From contig CBFIBQ010000004.1 of NCBI GenBank assembly GCA_965660875.1, forward strand, positions 74,462 through 138,461: DNA of 64,000 nucleotides. The letters run 5' to 3'. Below are positions 8,084 through 16,134 of the stretch, in pieces. The translations under genes and the position numbers were made by a program. Origin of the DNA: UBA6770 sp965660875. Its GTDB lineage: Bacteria > Bacteroidota > Bacteroidia > Flavobacteriales_G > Salibacteraceae. Below the pieces are notes generated by a model. The model did no database searches. It saw only the letters and a list, made by a program, of their open reading frames with translations, and had not been told where the DNA came from. Numbering within the stretch: the first letter of the stretch is position 1; every line of letters begins with the position of its first letter.

Positions 8084-8091
8084 CAAATATA
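8084..8091 (-). promoter_or_regulatory. Promoter -7 element for dxs
   Basis: TATATTTG on the minus strand, 22 nt before the dxs ATG, matches TAnnTTTG. No clean TTG is found at the ideal distance upstream. The position supports the ATG at 8062 as the start. Confidence 0.45.
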
Positions 8092-8191
8092 CGTATTCGC
8101 CATCCGTTGTGCATTAAATACAAACTGGAGACACTTAGGTTCAGCTATTTACTTTTATTCGAGGAAACCGGACTGCGGTGTGGGCTATTAG

Positions 8192-8488
8192 TTATAGCTT
8201 GTTTTGGATTTCGCTAATGATTTGCTCCTTTTGCAGCACGCCTGACTGTCTCCAAACAGAATTGCCATTTTTGAACAACATCATAGTCGGTACTCCTCTT
8301 ATTTGAAATTTATTGGAAACGGCAGGGTTTTTATCTACATCAATTTTTATGACGCGAACCTTGCCGCTCATTTCCTTTGCTACTTCTTGAATGATGGGAC
8401 TCAACATTTTACACGGCCCACACCATTCCGCATGAAAATCAATTAATACTGGAACATCACCATTGATAATATCTGAAAAGCTTGCCAT
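8192..8488 (-). CDS. trxA: Thioredoxin
   Basis: 98 residues of a single thioredoxin domain with the redox-active WCGPC at 22-26 and the cis-proline segment RGVPTMMLF. No signal peptide is present, so it is cytoplasmic. It is a disulfide reductase for many partner proteins. Its start codon overlaps the stop of the upstream DUF3365 lipoprotein gene by 1 nt (TAATG), so it is translationally coupled as the last gene of a three-gene operon. It is slightly shorter than E. coli TrxA (108), and another thioredoxin may exist elsewhere. Confidence 0.9.
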   Translation of the reverse strand: MASFSDIINGDVPVLIDFHAEWCGPCKMLSPIIQEVAKEMSGKVRVIKIDVDKNPAVSNKFQIRGVPTMMLFKNGNSVWRQSGVLQKEQIISEIQNKL

Positions 8489-9084
8489 TAGTTATTAATT
8501 TTTGATTTGTCGAATTTTATTGCCCAAAGTCCTCTTAAATCATTCAACTTGTACCCAATGGCTTTATCCATGGGGTAGGCATCTAATATGGTTTCGTAGG
8601 TACTTTCTTGCATGCTTACTCCAGGTTCTCCGTGACAGCTTAAACACAAGGGTTGAATCAAAATGGGGTGATAATAGGCAATGGTAGTGCTATCGATTAA
8701 AAAAGTAAATGGATTTAATTTTTCGTTGGCGCTTTGAGCGCGCTCCATTAATTTAATCAGATGCTTTTCTTCCTTATTCGGTTGGTTTTCATTGTTTCTT
8801 CTGCGCTTAGCAATGCGCTGAATGCTAATACCTTCTGCTCTCGCAACGGAATCAATGATGGGGTTTGCCTTCAGTTTACAAGCGTAAATAGCACTGTCGA
8901 GTCCGTTGGTGGAGATTTGGGTTTTTAATTCGCTTGACAATGCAGCAAAACCTTGTTTAACCATTTTTTTACCATAGACGGAAGCCTGTTCTATTTCGGC
9001 TTTGGACAAGGGGTTTTCCACCGTCTTCTTGTCGCTCGAACAGGCCAATAGACTCAGGCTTAAAGCGAATAGTAGGAAACGCAT
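8488..9084 (-). CDS. DUF3365 (Tll0287-like) lipoprotein with one heme c site
   Basis: 198 residues. A short signal peptide ends in a lipobox, LLAC with Cys15, so the protein is probably membrane-anchored in the periplasm. A single CLSCH motif (Cys147, Cys150, His151) is a c-type heme attachment site within the DUF3365/Tll0287-like fold, a PAS-like heme domain thought to act in redox or ligand sensing. It lies between a rhodanese lipoprotein (3-nt gap) and thioredoxin (1-nt overlap). The operon points to periplasmic sulfur or thiol redox chemistry, but no reaction is established. Confidence 0.8.
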   Translation of the reverse strand: MRFLLFALSLSLLACSSDKKTVENPLSKAEIEQASVYGKKMVKQGFAALSSELKTQISTNGLDSAIYACKLKANPIIDSVARAEGISIQRIAKRRRNNENQPNKEEKHLIKLMERAQSANEKLNPFTFLIDSTTIAYYHPILIQPLCLSCHGEPGVSMQESTYETILDAYPMDKAIGYKLNDLRGLWAIKFDKSKINN

Positions 9085-9087
9085 AAC

Positions 9088-9495
9088 TTACTTAGCAACT
9101 GGATAACCCGCAGCTTTCCAAGCTTCGAAACCACCCATCATGTTGTACACTTTGGTATAACCAGCCTTTGCTAACTGTTCTGAGGCATTGGCACTGCGCC
9201 CTCCCAGTTTACAGTATACATATACCGGCGTATTTTTATCCATTTCACTGGCTTTTTCAATAAAGTTGCCTTGCGTGATGTCAATATTTTTTGCGCCTTC
9301 AATAAATCCTTGCGATACCTCTCCTGGGGTTCTCACATCCAAAATTATCCCAGGCTGACTTTCGATTAAAGATTTCATTTCTTGAGCTTCAACATCATTG
9401 ATTCTATTTTGATTTTGACCGTCATTTGTTGAAGAACTGTTTCCGCACGCAACGAAAAAAATAGTGCTCAATAGTAGGGTAAGTGTAATTCTCAT
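9088..9495 (-). CDS. Rhodanese-domain lipoprotein
   Basis: 135 residues: signal peptide with lipobox FVAC (Cys17), then one rhodanese domain with LDVRTPGEV near residues 52-60 and the active-site loop YCKLGGRSA containing Cys95. Rhodaneses carry a persulfide on this cysteine and move sulfane sulfur. The loop C-K-L-G-G-R-S is the single-domain GlpE/PspE-like form. It is the first gene of the operon with DUF3365 and thioredoxin. The physiological acceptor is unknown. Confidence 0.88.
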   Translation of the reverse strand: MRITLTLLLSTIFFVACGNSSSTNDGQNQNRINDVEAQEMKSLIESQPGIILDVRTPGEVSQGFIEGAKNIDITQGNFIEKASEMDKNTPVYVYCKLGGRSANASEQLAKAGYTKVYNMMGGFEAWKAAGYPVAK

Positions 9496-9565
9496 AGGGT
9501 TTTGTATTTGTTTTTACAATGTTACAATTTATAAGAAAGATGCAACAGTAACTGATGTTACACTT

Positions 9566-10231
9566 TTAGTACACGGTCATGATTTCTTGGAGCGCTTTAC
9601 GCTCAATGTTTGGTACTTGAACACCTTTGGCGGGATAACCTACGGGTATTAAAAGGTAAGCCCTTTCATTTGAGGGTCGGTTCAAAATTTTTGATAAAAA
9701 ATTCATAGGACTTGGCGTGTGAGTCAAAGAAACCAACCCAGCTTGGGTTATTGCATTCAGCAGCATACCTACTGCAATCCCAACAGATTCATTTACGTAG
9801 TAATTATTGGCCTTTCCTACGCTGGTTTCTTCATACACCTCTTTGAATACAATTATGAGCCATGGGGCAATTTCTAAAAATGGTTTGATGTGATTGGTAT
9901 CAAATTTTTTAAGGTCTTCCAGCCATTCTTCACTCATTCTTCCGTGGTAATTTTCGTATTCTTCTTGCTCTGCTGCAACTCTTATTTTTGATTTGATGGT
10001 GGGGTTATTGACTGCACAAAAATGCCACGGTTGCTTGTGCGCCCCGCTAGGAGCCGTTCCTGCTGTTTTTATTAGGGTTTCTATTAGTTCTTTAGGCACG
10101 GGTTTGTCCGAAAATTCACGAACAGACCTTCTCGAATTACATATTTGGTAAAAATCGCTAGCGTTTTTTTCTGAGTCCTTTAAAGACAATTCTTTGTGAT
10201 TCAAAGGAATGAAGGAATTGGAATGTTGCAT
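9566..10231 (-). CDS. Iodotyrosine deiodinase-like nitroreductase-family flavoprotein
   Basis: 221 residues from the ATG at 10231. The frame stays open 16 codons upstream, but that part would run into purN. It is an FMN-dependent nitroreductase fold with RRSVREFSDKPVP and AGTAPSGAHKQPWHF near the N-terminus. That wording, plus PVGYPAKGVQVPN near the C-terminus, is much closer to iodotyrosine deiodinase (IYD) than to NfsB. The IYD active-site lid residues Glu, Tyr and Lys, which bind the amino-acid zwitterion, appear preserved in EEYENYHGRM...DLKK. Reductive dehalogenation of halotyrosines is therefore plausible. It is transcribed divergently from purN. Confidence 0.85.
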   Translation of the reverse strand: MQHSNSFIPLNHKELSLKDSEKNASDFYQICNSRRSVREFSDKPVPKELIETLIKTAGTAPSGAHKQPWHFCAVNNPTIKSKIRVAAEQEEYENYHGRMSEEWLEDLKKFDTNHIKPFLEIAPWLIIVFKEVYEETSVGKANNYYVNESVGIAVGMLLNAITQAGLVSLTHTPSPMNFLSKILNRPSNERAYLLIPVGYPAKGVQVPNIERKALQEIMTVY

Positions 10232-10263
10232 TTTTGTCGACGAATTTAATGAAGCCGAAAGAT

Positions 10264-10842
10264 ATGAAGAGGATGGCAATATTTGCTTCTGGAGGAGGCA
10301 GTAATGCGCACAAGATTATTGAGCATTTTAAAAACAGTGCAATTGCGCGTGTAGAATTAATTGTTACCGATAATGGTCATGCTGGGGTGTTGAAATATGC
10401 TGAGCAATATAAAATTCCAAGTGTAACACTCAAAAAGTCCGACCTGCAGGATGCTAAAACTCAGCTGGAGCTCCTTAACTCGCATGCTATTGATTTTATT
10501 GTGCTTTCGGGTTACCTCAAGAAAATTGACATTTCCTTAGTTCGATCTTTTTCAGGTAAAATAGTCAATATTCATCCGGCGCTTTTGCCCAAATACGGTG
10601 GTAAGGGTATGTATGGAATGCGTGTTCACAGAGCCGTTAAAGCAAACAACGAAAGTTATTCTGGACCAACGATTCATTTGGTAAATGAAAAATACGACGA
10701 TGGTAAAATACTGTTTCAAGAAAAAGTGATGCTTTCCCCTAGCGATACCCCAGAGGACATAGCCCAAAAGGTGTTGCGCAGCGAACATGAAAACTATTCA
10801 ACAGTAATAGAGCAGTATATTTTGAATAAATGGAATGCGTGA
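10264..10842 (+). CDS. purN: Phosphoribosylglycinamide formyltransferase (GAR transformylase)
   Basis: About 192 residues. The start is chosen at ATG 10264, just before MAIFASGGGSNA, although an in-frame ATG at 10249 is also possible. The enzyme transfers formyl from 10-formyl-THF to GAR in purine synthesis. Evidence is the N-terminal ASGGGSN phosphate-binding loop, the active-site segment VNIHPALLPKYGGKGMYG (Asn, His), and GPTIHLVNEKYDDGKI with the catalytic Asp. The spacing to the divergent IYD-like gene is only about 32 nt between starts, so the promoters overlap or the genes are leaderless. Confidence 0.93.
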   Translation: MKRMAIFASGGGSNAHKIIEHFKNSAIARVELIVTDNGHAGVLKYAEQYKIPSVTLKKSDLQDAKTQLELLNSHAIDFIVLSGYLKKIDISLVRSFSGKIVNIHPALLPKYGGKGMYGMRVHRAVKANNESYSGPTIHLVNEKYDDGKILFQEKVMLSPSDTPEDIAQKVLRSEHENYSTVIEQYILNKWNA

Positions 10843-10868
10843 CACTTCGTTGAATTGCAATTCGTCAC

Positions 10869-10900
10869 TTGCCCTCAAGTGAATTTTAGAATTAATTTTG
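10869..10900 (+). promoter_or_regulatory. Promoter of the mscS-like gene
   Basis: TTG (10869-10871), a 21-nt spacer and TAATTTTG (10893-10900) fit the Bacteroidota promoter, 21 nt upstream of the start codon. Confidence 0.6.
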
Positions 10901-10921
10901 CAAAAATTTTAAAGAGATACT

Positions 10922-11743
10922 ATGGATTTTAATATTACAGATTATACGGATACCATTTATGAATTAGCCATTCAATTTGGTACGAAGATTATTGCTTGTG
11001 TTGCAGTACTAGTAATAGGTTTTTGGTTGATTGGTAGCATAATGAGCATGATTAAAAGAGTCTTTGAGAAAAAGGACTTGGATGCTTCGCTAAAGCCTTT
11101 TCTTCTAGGAATTATCAATACGCTGCTAAAGGTATTAGTGGTCATTAGCGCGTTGAGTGTATTGGGCATTGAAATGACCTCTTTTGTCGCTATTCTAGGT
11201 GCTGCGGGTCTCGCTATCGGTATGGCTTTATCCGGAACACTTAGCAATTTCGCTGGAGGGGTTATGATTTTAATCTTCAAGCCTTTCAAGGTAGGAGACT
11301 TTTTGGAGGCTCAAGGTTACTCTGGTACAGTTAAAGAAATTGGAATTTTTAATACCATTATGAACACTCCAGATAACAAAACGATTATCATTCCAAATGG
11401 AGGGTTGTCTTCTGGCTCAATGGTAAATTACTCAACAGAGGCGAGAAGAAGAGTAGATTTTACAGTAGGTATCGGTTATGGTGACGACTACGATAAGGCC
11501 AAAGCCGTCATGGAAAAATTCATCGCTGCAGACGATAGAATTCTAAAAGATCCTGAGCATTTTATCGGCTTGCATACACTAGCGGATAGCTCGGTAAATC
11601 TTGCGGTTCGAGTATGGGTAGAAGCCGCCGATTACTGGGGCGTTTACTTCGAAATGAATGAGAAGATTTATAAAAACTTTGATAAAGAAGGATTAAACAT
11701 TCCGTTTCCTCAAATGGATGTTCACGTGCACAATTCCAAATAA
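10922..11743 (+). CDS. mscS: Small-conductance mechanosensitive channel (MscS family)
   Basis: 273 residues: about three N-terminal membrane segments (residues 15-45, 55-85 and 90-115), with a Gly/Ala-rich pore helix LGAAGLAIGMALSGTLSNFAGG. A beta domain follows (FKVGDFLEAQGYSGTVKEIGIFNT, IIIPNG) and then the alpha/beta vestibule domain. Inner-membrane channel that opens under membrane tension and releases solutes in hypo-osmotic shock. It lies 6 nt before a DUF3078 gene, so the two are probably one operon, with a clear TTG-N21-TAATTTTG promoter upstream. Confidence 0.94.
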   Translation: MDFNITDYTDTIYELAIQFGTKIIACVAVLVIGFWLIGSIMSMIKRVFEKKDLDASLKPFLLGIINTLLKVLVVISALSVLGIEMTSFVAILGAAGLAIGMALSGTLSNFAGGVMILIFKPFKVGDFLEAQGYSGTVKEIGIFNTIMNTPDNKTIIIPNGGLSSGSMVNYSTEARRRVDFTVGIGYGDDYDKAKAVMEKFIAADDRILKDPEHFIGLHTLADSSVNLAVRVWVEAADYWGVYFEMNEKIYKNFDKEGLNIPFPQMDVHVHNSK

Positions 11744-11749
11744 ATAATA

Positions 11750-12685
11750 ATGAATAAAATAGTTTTTACTGCTGCTATGGCGGCTTTTAGTTTGGGTTTG
11801 TATGCCCAAGATGCACCTGCCGAAGAAGAGAAAGGGCCTTGGACCAGAAAAGGTCTTTTTAACCTATCCGTAGCTCAAACAAGTTTAATTAATTGGGCTG
11901 CAGGTGGTCAAAATTCCTACTCGGGTAATGCACTATTGAAGTACTCTGCCAATTATAAAAAGGACAGCTGGAAGTGGAATAACGAAATCACACTAAGTTA
12001 CGGTGGAATTTCTCAAGGGGATATTGCTTGGCAAAAGACGGACGATAGAATTGAGTTCAATTCAAAAGTGACTAGAAAGGCTACTGAAGTTTGGGCATAT
12101 TCTGGATTTTTAAATTTCAGAACGCAGTTTGTTGACGGGTTTCAATTGCCCAACGACTCAACCTTGATATCCACTTGGATGGCACCAGGTTACTTAACCT
12201 TTGGTATTGGTATGGACTATACACCAAATGAATATTTTTCGGCCAATATTTCGCCTGTAGCCGGAAAGTTCACGTTTGTTACCAACACAGATTTAGCAAA
12301 TGCTGGAGCTTTTGGAGTTCAAGGTGCAGAGTTCGATCCAGTTACCGGTGAGAGGACAAAAGATGGGATGAACTATCGAATTGAGATAGGGGGAAACATA
12401 AGCGCACAATTCACAAAAGAAATCGTAAAGAATGTGGAGCTGGATACCAAGCTGAACTTATTTTCCAATTATGCTGAAGAGCCTGGAAATATTGATGTCA
12501 ATTGGGATTTGTTGTTAAACATGAAGATTAATGAATGGTTAAGTGCGAGTTTAATCTGCAACCTTATTTACGATCACGATATTGACATCGCTGTAGATAC
12601 CGATAATGACGGTGTAAATGATGCAGTTGGACCAAGAACTCAATTTAAAGAGGTATTGGGTGTTGGCTTGAATATGAACTTTTAA
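11750..12685 (+). CDS. DUF3078 outer-membrane/periplasmic protein
   Basis: 311 residues with a signal peptide ending near LYAQ. The mature part begins with WTRKGLFNLSVAQTSLINWAAGG, which is the DUF3078 signature of Bacteroidota. The rest alternates aromatic beta strands (WKWNNEITLSYGG, YRIEIGGNISAQF) and ends in a terminal aromatic strand (GVGLNMNF), so it is likely an outer-membrane beta barrel. No function is established for the family. It follows mscS by 6 nt and is followed after 18 nt by GH3. Confidence 0.85.
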   Translation: MNKIVFTAAMAAFSLGLYAQDAPAEEEKGPWTRKGLFNLSVAQTSLINWAAGGQNSYSGNALLKYSANYKKDSWKWNNEITLSYGGISQGDIAWQKTDDRIEFNSKVTRKATEVWAYSGFLNFRTQFVDGFQLPNDSTLISTWMAPGYLTFGIGMDYTPNEYFSANISPVAGKFTFVTNTDLANAGAFGVQGAEFDPVTGERTKDGMNYRIEIGGNISAQFTKEIVKNVELDTKLNLFSNYAEEPGNIDVNWDLLLNMKINEWLSASLICNLIYDHDIDIAVDTDNDGVNDAVGPRTQFKEVLGVGLNMNF

Positions 12686-12703
12686 GCATACTTTTGATAC
12701 CGC

Positions 12704-14197
12704 ATGGGTATCAAATCGTTTATAGCAAAACATTATGCAGCCTTTCTGGTGAACAAATCCAGAAAGGCTGTTTTGCATCCAGGCCTTTCCCAACAAAAGG
12801 TTTTTGAAGATTTAATTGAAAACGGTCGAAAAACACGATTTGGAAAGGATCACAATTTTAAAAAAATTGATAACTATCAAGACTTAAAGCGCAATGTACC
12901 TCTACGCGAATATGAGGGGTTGAAACCCTACATTGATGCCATGATGCAACAAGAGGAAGATGTGCTTTGGCCAGGGTTTCCAATTTATATCTGCAAGACC
13001 TCTGGGACCACTTCAGGTGCTAAGTATATACCCATTTCTAAGCAATCCATAAGTAATCACATAAACTCCGCTAAGCTGGCGCTGTTGTATTATATCAACA
13101 ATTCAGGCAACAGCGATTTTGTCAGTGGTAAAATGATTTTTCTTCAAGGCAGTCCAACTTTAGATATTGCCGGCAAAATAAGAATGGGACGTTTAAGTGG
13201 AATTGTAGCTAATCACGTTCCGAGCTATTTGCAAAAGAACCGCTTGCCAAGCATGAAAACCAATTGTATTGAAGATTGGGAAACTAAAGTGGATAAAATT
13301 GTAGAAGAGACAAAGGATCAGGATCTTCGATTAATTAGCGGAATTCCTTCGTGGGTGCAAATGTATTTTGAGCGGCTCATTGCACGCACCAAAAAGGACG
13401 ACATAAAAAGTGTGTTCCCCAATTTTTCTTTGTTTGTATATGGCGGTGTAAACTACGAGCCATATCGCCCAGTTTTTGAGAAGTTAATTGGAAGAAAAAC
13501 GGCTTCGGTTGAAACTTATCCTGCATCTGAGGGGTTTATCGCTTTTCAAGATGAACAGCCTCATAGCGGTTTACTGCTGGTGGTTAATGATGGTATTTTT
13601 TATGAATTTGTACCTACTGAAGAGTATCACGACGAAAACCCAAAAAGAATTTCCTTAGAAGAAGTAGAGCTGGGCGTAAACTATGTTATCGTTCTAAATA
13701 CAAATGCTGGCTTATGGGGCTATGTTATCGGCGATACCGTAAAATTCGTTTCCAAAAAACCCTACAGAATTGCAGTAACTGGAAGAATCAAACACTTTAC
13801 CTCGGCCTTTGGAGAACATGTAATTGGAGAAGAGGTAGAAAAAGCACTGAAGAAAGGCATGGAAACCTATGGAGGGGCTGTAAGAGAATTTCATGTTGCG
13901 CCCCAAGTTAAACCACTTGAGGGTTTGCCTTTTCACGAATGGCTTGTAGAGTTTGACGAGTTACCTGCTGACTTGGATGCTTTTGCCACATGCGTTGACG
14001 GGGCCTTGCAAGAGCAAAATCCTTACTACAGAGATTTAATAGATGGAAAAGTTTTAAGACCTTTAGTTGTCCAACCCCTGAAAAATGATGCCTTTTTAGG
14101 GGCAATGAAATCTAGAGGTAAGCTTGGGGGGCAAAATAAGATTCCTCGTTTGGCGAATGACCGAAAGTTTGCCAATGAACTGTCCAATTATAAATAG
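12704..14197 (+). CDS. GH3-family acyl-adenylate enzyme (auxin-responsive promoter-like)
   Basis: 497 residues, cytoplasmic. It carries the ANL-superfamily P-loop TSGTTSGAKYIPIS near residues 102-115, plus VYGGVNYEPYRP, ETYPASEGF, and a C-terminal hinge ITGRIKHF-like segment (VTGRIKHFTSAFGEHV). Plant GH3 enzymes adenylate jasmonate or auxin and conjugate amino acids; bacterial members are widespread in Bacteroidota with unknown substrates. It is the third gene in the mscS-DUF3078-GH3 run. The family call is strong, the substrate unknown. Confidence 0.9.
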   Translation: MGIKSFIAKHYAAFLVNKSRKAVLHPGLSQQKVFEDLIENGRKTRFGKDHNFKKIDNYQDLKRNVPLREYEGLKPYIDAMMQQEEDVLWPGFPIYICKTSGTTSGAKYIPISKQSISNHINSAKLALLYYINNSGNSDFVSGKMIFLQGSPTLDIAGKIRMGRLSGIVANHVPSYLQKNRLPSMKTNCIEDWETKVDKIVEETKDQDLRLISGIPSWVQMYFERLIARTKKDDIKSVFPNFSLFVYGGVNYEPYRPVFEKLIGRKTASVETYPASEGFIAFQDEQPHSGLLLVVNDGIFYEFVPTEEYHDENPKRISLEEVELGVNYVIVLNTNAGLWGYVIGDTVKFVSKKPYRIAVTGRIKHFTSAFGEHVIGEEVEKALKKGMETYGGAVREFHVAPQVKPLEGLPFHEWLVEFDELPADLDAFATCVDGALQEQNPYYRDLIDGKVLRPLVVQPLKNDAFLGAMKSRGKLGGQNKIPRLANDRKFANELSNYK

Positions 14198-14207
14198 TTG
14201 AATTCAA

Positions 14208-14238
14208 TTGGTAGTTGCTTGGAATGAAGCTACTTTTG
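14208..14238 (+). promoter_or_regulatory. Promoter of the TPR-like membrane protein gene
   Basis: TTG (14208-14210), a 20-nt spacer, then TACTTTTG (14231-14238): a good match to the Bacteroidota consensus. The start codon follows 21 nt later at 14260, arguing against earlier in-frame starts. Confidence 0.65.
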
Positions 14239-14259
14239 CAGCCCACAAAAATTAAGGTT

Positions 14260-14775
14260 ATGCTAAATCGAATTATAAAATTTCTTCTGATTGCATTGGT
14301 TTCTGCAGCAATGGTTTATGAGTTTTATGAGGTCAATATCGGCAATGGTATTATGTACCTTTTGTTGGATGCTGTGGTGGTCCTTTTACTGTTTAAGCAC
14401 GAGGTGAACTTATTGGCTTTTTTACAAATTCGCAGAAATAAATTTGAAAGCGCCAAAAAGATATTAGCGTGGGTTAAGAAACCAGAGCAAATGCCTAAAA
14501 AACAGCAGGCATATTATTATTTTTTGAACGGATTAGTGGAAAGTCAAAGCAACGCCATGACAAAGTCCGAAAAACACTTCAAAAAAGCCTTGAATACTGG
14601 ATTGAATATGAATCATGATATAGCAATGGCCAACTTAAATTTAGCGGGTATTGCAATGGCTAAAAGAAGAAAGCGCGAAGCGTTAAACTACATTGCCCAA
14701 GCAAAAAAGCACGATAAAGCCAAGTTGCTTAACGATCAAATTAAGATGCTGAAAAGCCAGATGGGCAGAATCTAG
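14260..14775 (+). CDS. Membrane protein with TPR-like repeats, function unknown
   Basis: About 171 residues from ATG 14260, placed just after a consensus promoter. Two hydrophobic segments at roughly 5-22 and 28-48 anchor it in the inner membrane. The remainder is helical and TPR-like: AYYYFLNGLVESQSN, then EKHFKKALNTGLNMN, then a Lys-rich helix with ALNYIAQAKKHDKAK. No enzyme motif. Similar short two-helix plus TPR proteins are common in Bacteroidota without a known role. Confidence 0.75.
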   Translation: MLNRIIKFLLIALVSAAMVYEFYEVNIGNGIMYLLLDAVVVLLLFKHEVNLLAFLQIRRNKFESAKKILAWVKKPEQMPKKQQAYYYFLNGLVESQSNAMTKSEKHFKKALNTGLNMNHDIAMANLNLAGIAMAKRRKREALNYIAQAKKHDKAKLLNDQIKMLKSQMGRI

Positions 14776-14820
14776 CCGCCAATTAACAATTTCGGGTGAA
14801 TAATTAGGGCTTGCAGTCCA

Positions 14821-14851
14821 TTGAAACGGCTGGAATCCATAGTTAACTTTG
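14821..14851 (+). promoter_or_regulatory. Promoter of the receiver-domain gene
   Basis: TTG (14821-14823), a 20-nt spacer and TAACTTTG (14844-14851) match the Bacteroidota promoter. Since the -7 box overlaps an earlier in-frame start, translation must begin downstream, at ATG 14873. Confidence 0.65.
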
Positions 14852-14872
14852 AGTGTAAACAATTCAATAATT

Positions 14873-15283
14873 ATGGCAGCAAAGCACCCAAATGCTCGTA
14901 TTTTACTGGTAGAAAGTGATGAAGTGAACATCTACGTAATGGAAAAAACGCTCGGAAAGCAATTTCACCTTACTGTTGCTAGAAACGGTGTAGAGGCGCT
15001 TCATTTTGCACATCGTAAAAACTTTGATATTATTCTCACTGAAATCCAATTGAATCACAGTATTGACGGTGTAGAATTACTCGAAGAACTTCGAAAAGAC
15101 TCATTAAATGATACTGCGCAAGTTTGGCTGTTAACAGGTGTTGGCTTGCCTGAAGACGAAAGCTATTTCAAAGAATTGGGCTTTGATGCGTATTTTCAAA
15201 AGCCAGTGAATCACAAGGAGTTGATTCAGTCTATTCAGCAGGCATTGCCTGAGCGCATTTACGGCGAGATAAATCACTCCTAA
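14873..15283 (+). CDS. Stand-alone receiver domain lacking the phosphoacceptor Asp
   Basis: 136 residues, a single CheY-like domain with no output domain. The normal phosphorylation site DI(L)xMD is here IILTEIQ, placing Glu57 where Asp is expected. The paired acidic Mg2+ site is Glu14-Ser15 rather than two acids. The conserved Thr88 (LLTGVG) and Lys110 (FQKPV) remain. This is a pseudo-receiver, probably unable to be phosphorylated in the usual way. Asp-to-Glu can mimic the active form in some regulators. Output may be through protein-protein contact. No histidine kinase is adjacent. It overlaps the convergent membrane-protein gene by 4 nt. Confidence 0.9.
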   Translation: MAAKHPNARILLVESDEVNIYVMEKTLGKQFHLTVARNGVEALHFAHRKNFDIILTEIQLNHSIDGVELLEELRKDSLNDTAQVWLLTGVGLPEDESYFKELGFDAYFQKPVNHKELIQSIQQALPERIYGEINHS

Positions 15284-15999
15284 AAAGGAGAAATAGTAAA
15301 GCCGATGGAGTAGGGTAGAATTTCATGCCCCTTTCCCGTTTCAAATAATCTAGTAAGACTGTAGTAACCAACTATGCCTACTCTTCCGTATCCAAAGCGA
15401 GTAGTTATTCCCATGCGTCGTTCGGTAAGCAGTGGTTGAATAAAATCACTGAACCTACCTTGATCGGTGCGGGTAGTAGTATAGCCACCTAAACGAAATC
15501 CTAGCTTAAAACCAACAGAGGCTTTCCAGCTGTGTCCTTTTTCGTTGGGCTTTGATCGAAAACGAATTTCAACAGGAATATCAAAATAATTGGTGGTGTA
15601 TGAATTACGCTTGTAGGAAGAGTCAGAGGCTATGGGCAAAAAAGTAGCATATTGCTCTCCCGTTGCTGTATCTGTGTTGATGGTGTACCCATTGTTGAAG
15701 TATTTTGCATGAGAGTATCCTATACCTGCCGCTCCACTAAGCACTTTCGCTTTAAACTGATAGTCGTAAAACAACTGAATGTCGTTTCCATAACCAAAGT
15801 TGAAGTTTACTCCCGGAGGGGCGTTAACCACATTGGTGTAGTTAATATCAATAAGCACATTATCCTTTTTTATTGGACGGTTTAACGCTTTGGAAGCTAC
15901 GTTTTCCTCTTGTTCTTCTTCTTTTTCATCTACTTCCTGAGCGTGCAATACAACACCAAAAAGAAGGCATAAAACTGTTGATAGTAGTTTAATTCTCAT
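15280..15999 (-). CDS. Outer-membrane beta-barrel protein (PorT/OMP_b-brl type)
   Basis: About 239 residues from the ATG at 15999, with signal peptide ending VVLHAQ. A short acidic linker (EVDEKEEEQEEN) precedes a barrel made of alternating strands such as NVLIDINYTNV, GVNFNFGYG and IQLFYDYQFKAK. It ends in a C-terminal strand PYSIGFTISPF. The overall form resembles the PorT-like outer-membrane proteins of Bacteroidota, some of which serve T9SS or gliding. Placement next to a T9SS substrate may be chance. Confidence 0.75.
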   Translation of the reverse strand: MRIKLLSTVLCLLFGVVLHAQEVDEKEEEQEENVASKALNRPIKKDNVLIDINYTNVVNAPPGVNFNFGYGNDIQLFYDYQFKAKVLSGAAGIGYSHAKYFNNGYTINTDTATGEQYATFLPIASDSSYKRNSYTTNYFDIPVEIRFRSKPNEKGHSWKASVGFKLGFRLGGYTTTRTDQGRFSDFIQPLLTERRMGITTRFGYGRVGIVGYYSLTRLFETGKGHEILPYSIGFTISPF

Positions 16000-16099
16000 A
16001 ATCGGTTGCAAAAGTAAGTTTTATCAATTGGGTTGGCCCTTTAAAAAATTGAAATTGTTGTTGTGGCCAGACCTTCTAAACCTTTTAAACATTTGACCG

Positions 16100-16107
16100 T
16101 ATATTTG
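16100..16107 (+). promoter_or_regulatory. Promoter -7 element for the FG-GAP/T9SS gene
   Basis: TATATTTG, matching TAnnTTTG, 28 nt before ATG 16135. No good -33 at the standard spacing. Confidence 0.45.
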
Positions 16108-16134
16108 AAGACTAACACTTGTTTTTTGTCAGCT

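Noticed and set aside
10552..10788. Minus-strand frame inside purN as a gene
   Set aside because: Fully antisense to a well-supported gene and of unnatural composition; a shadow frame.
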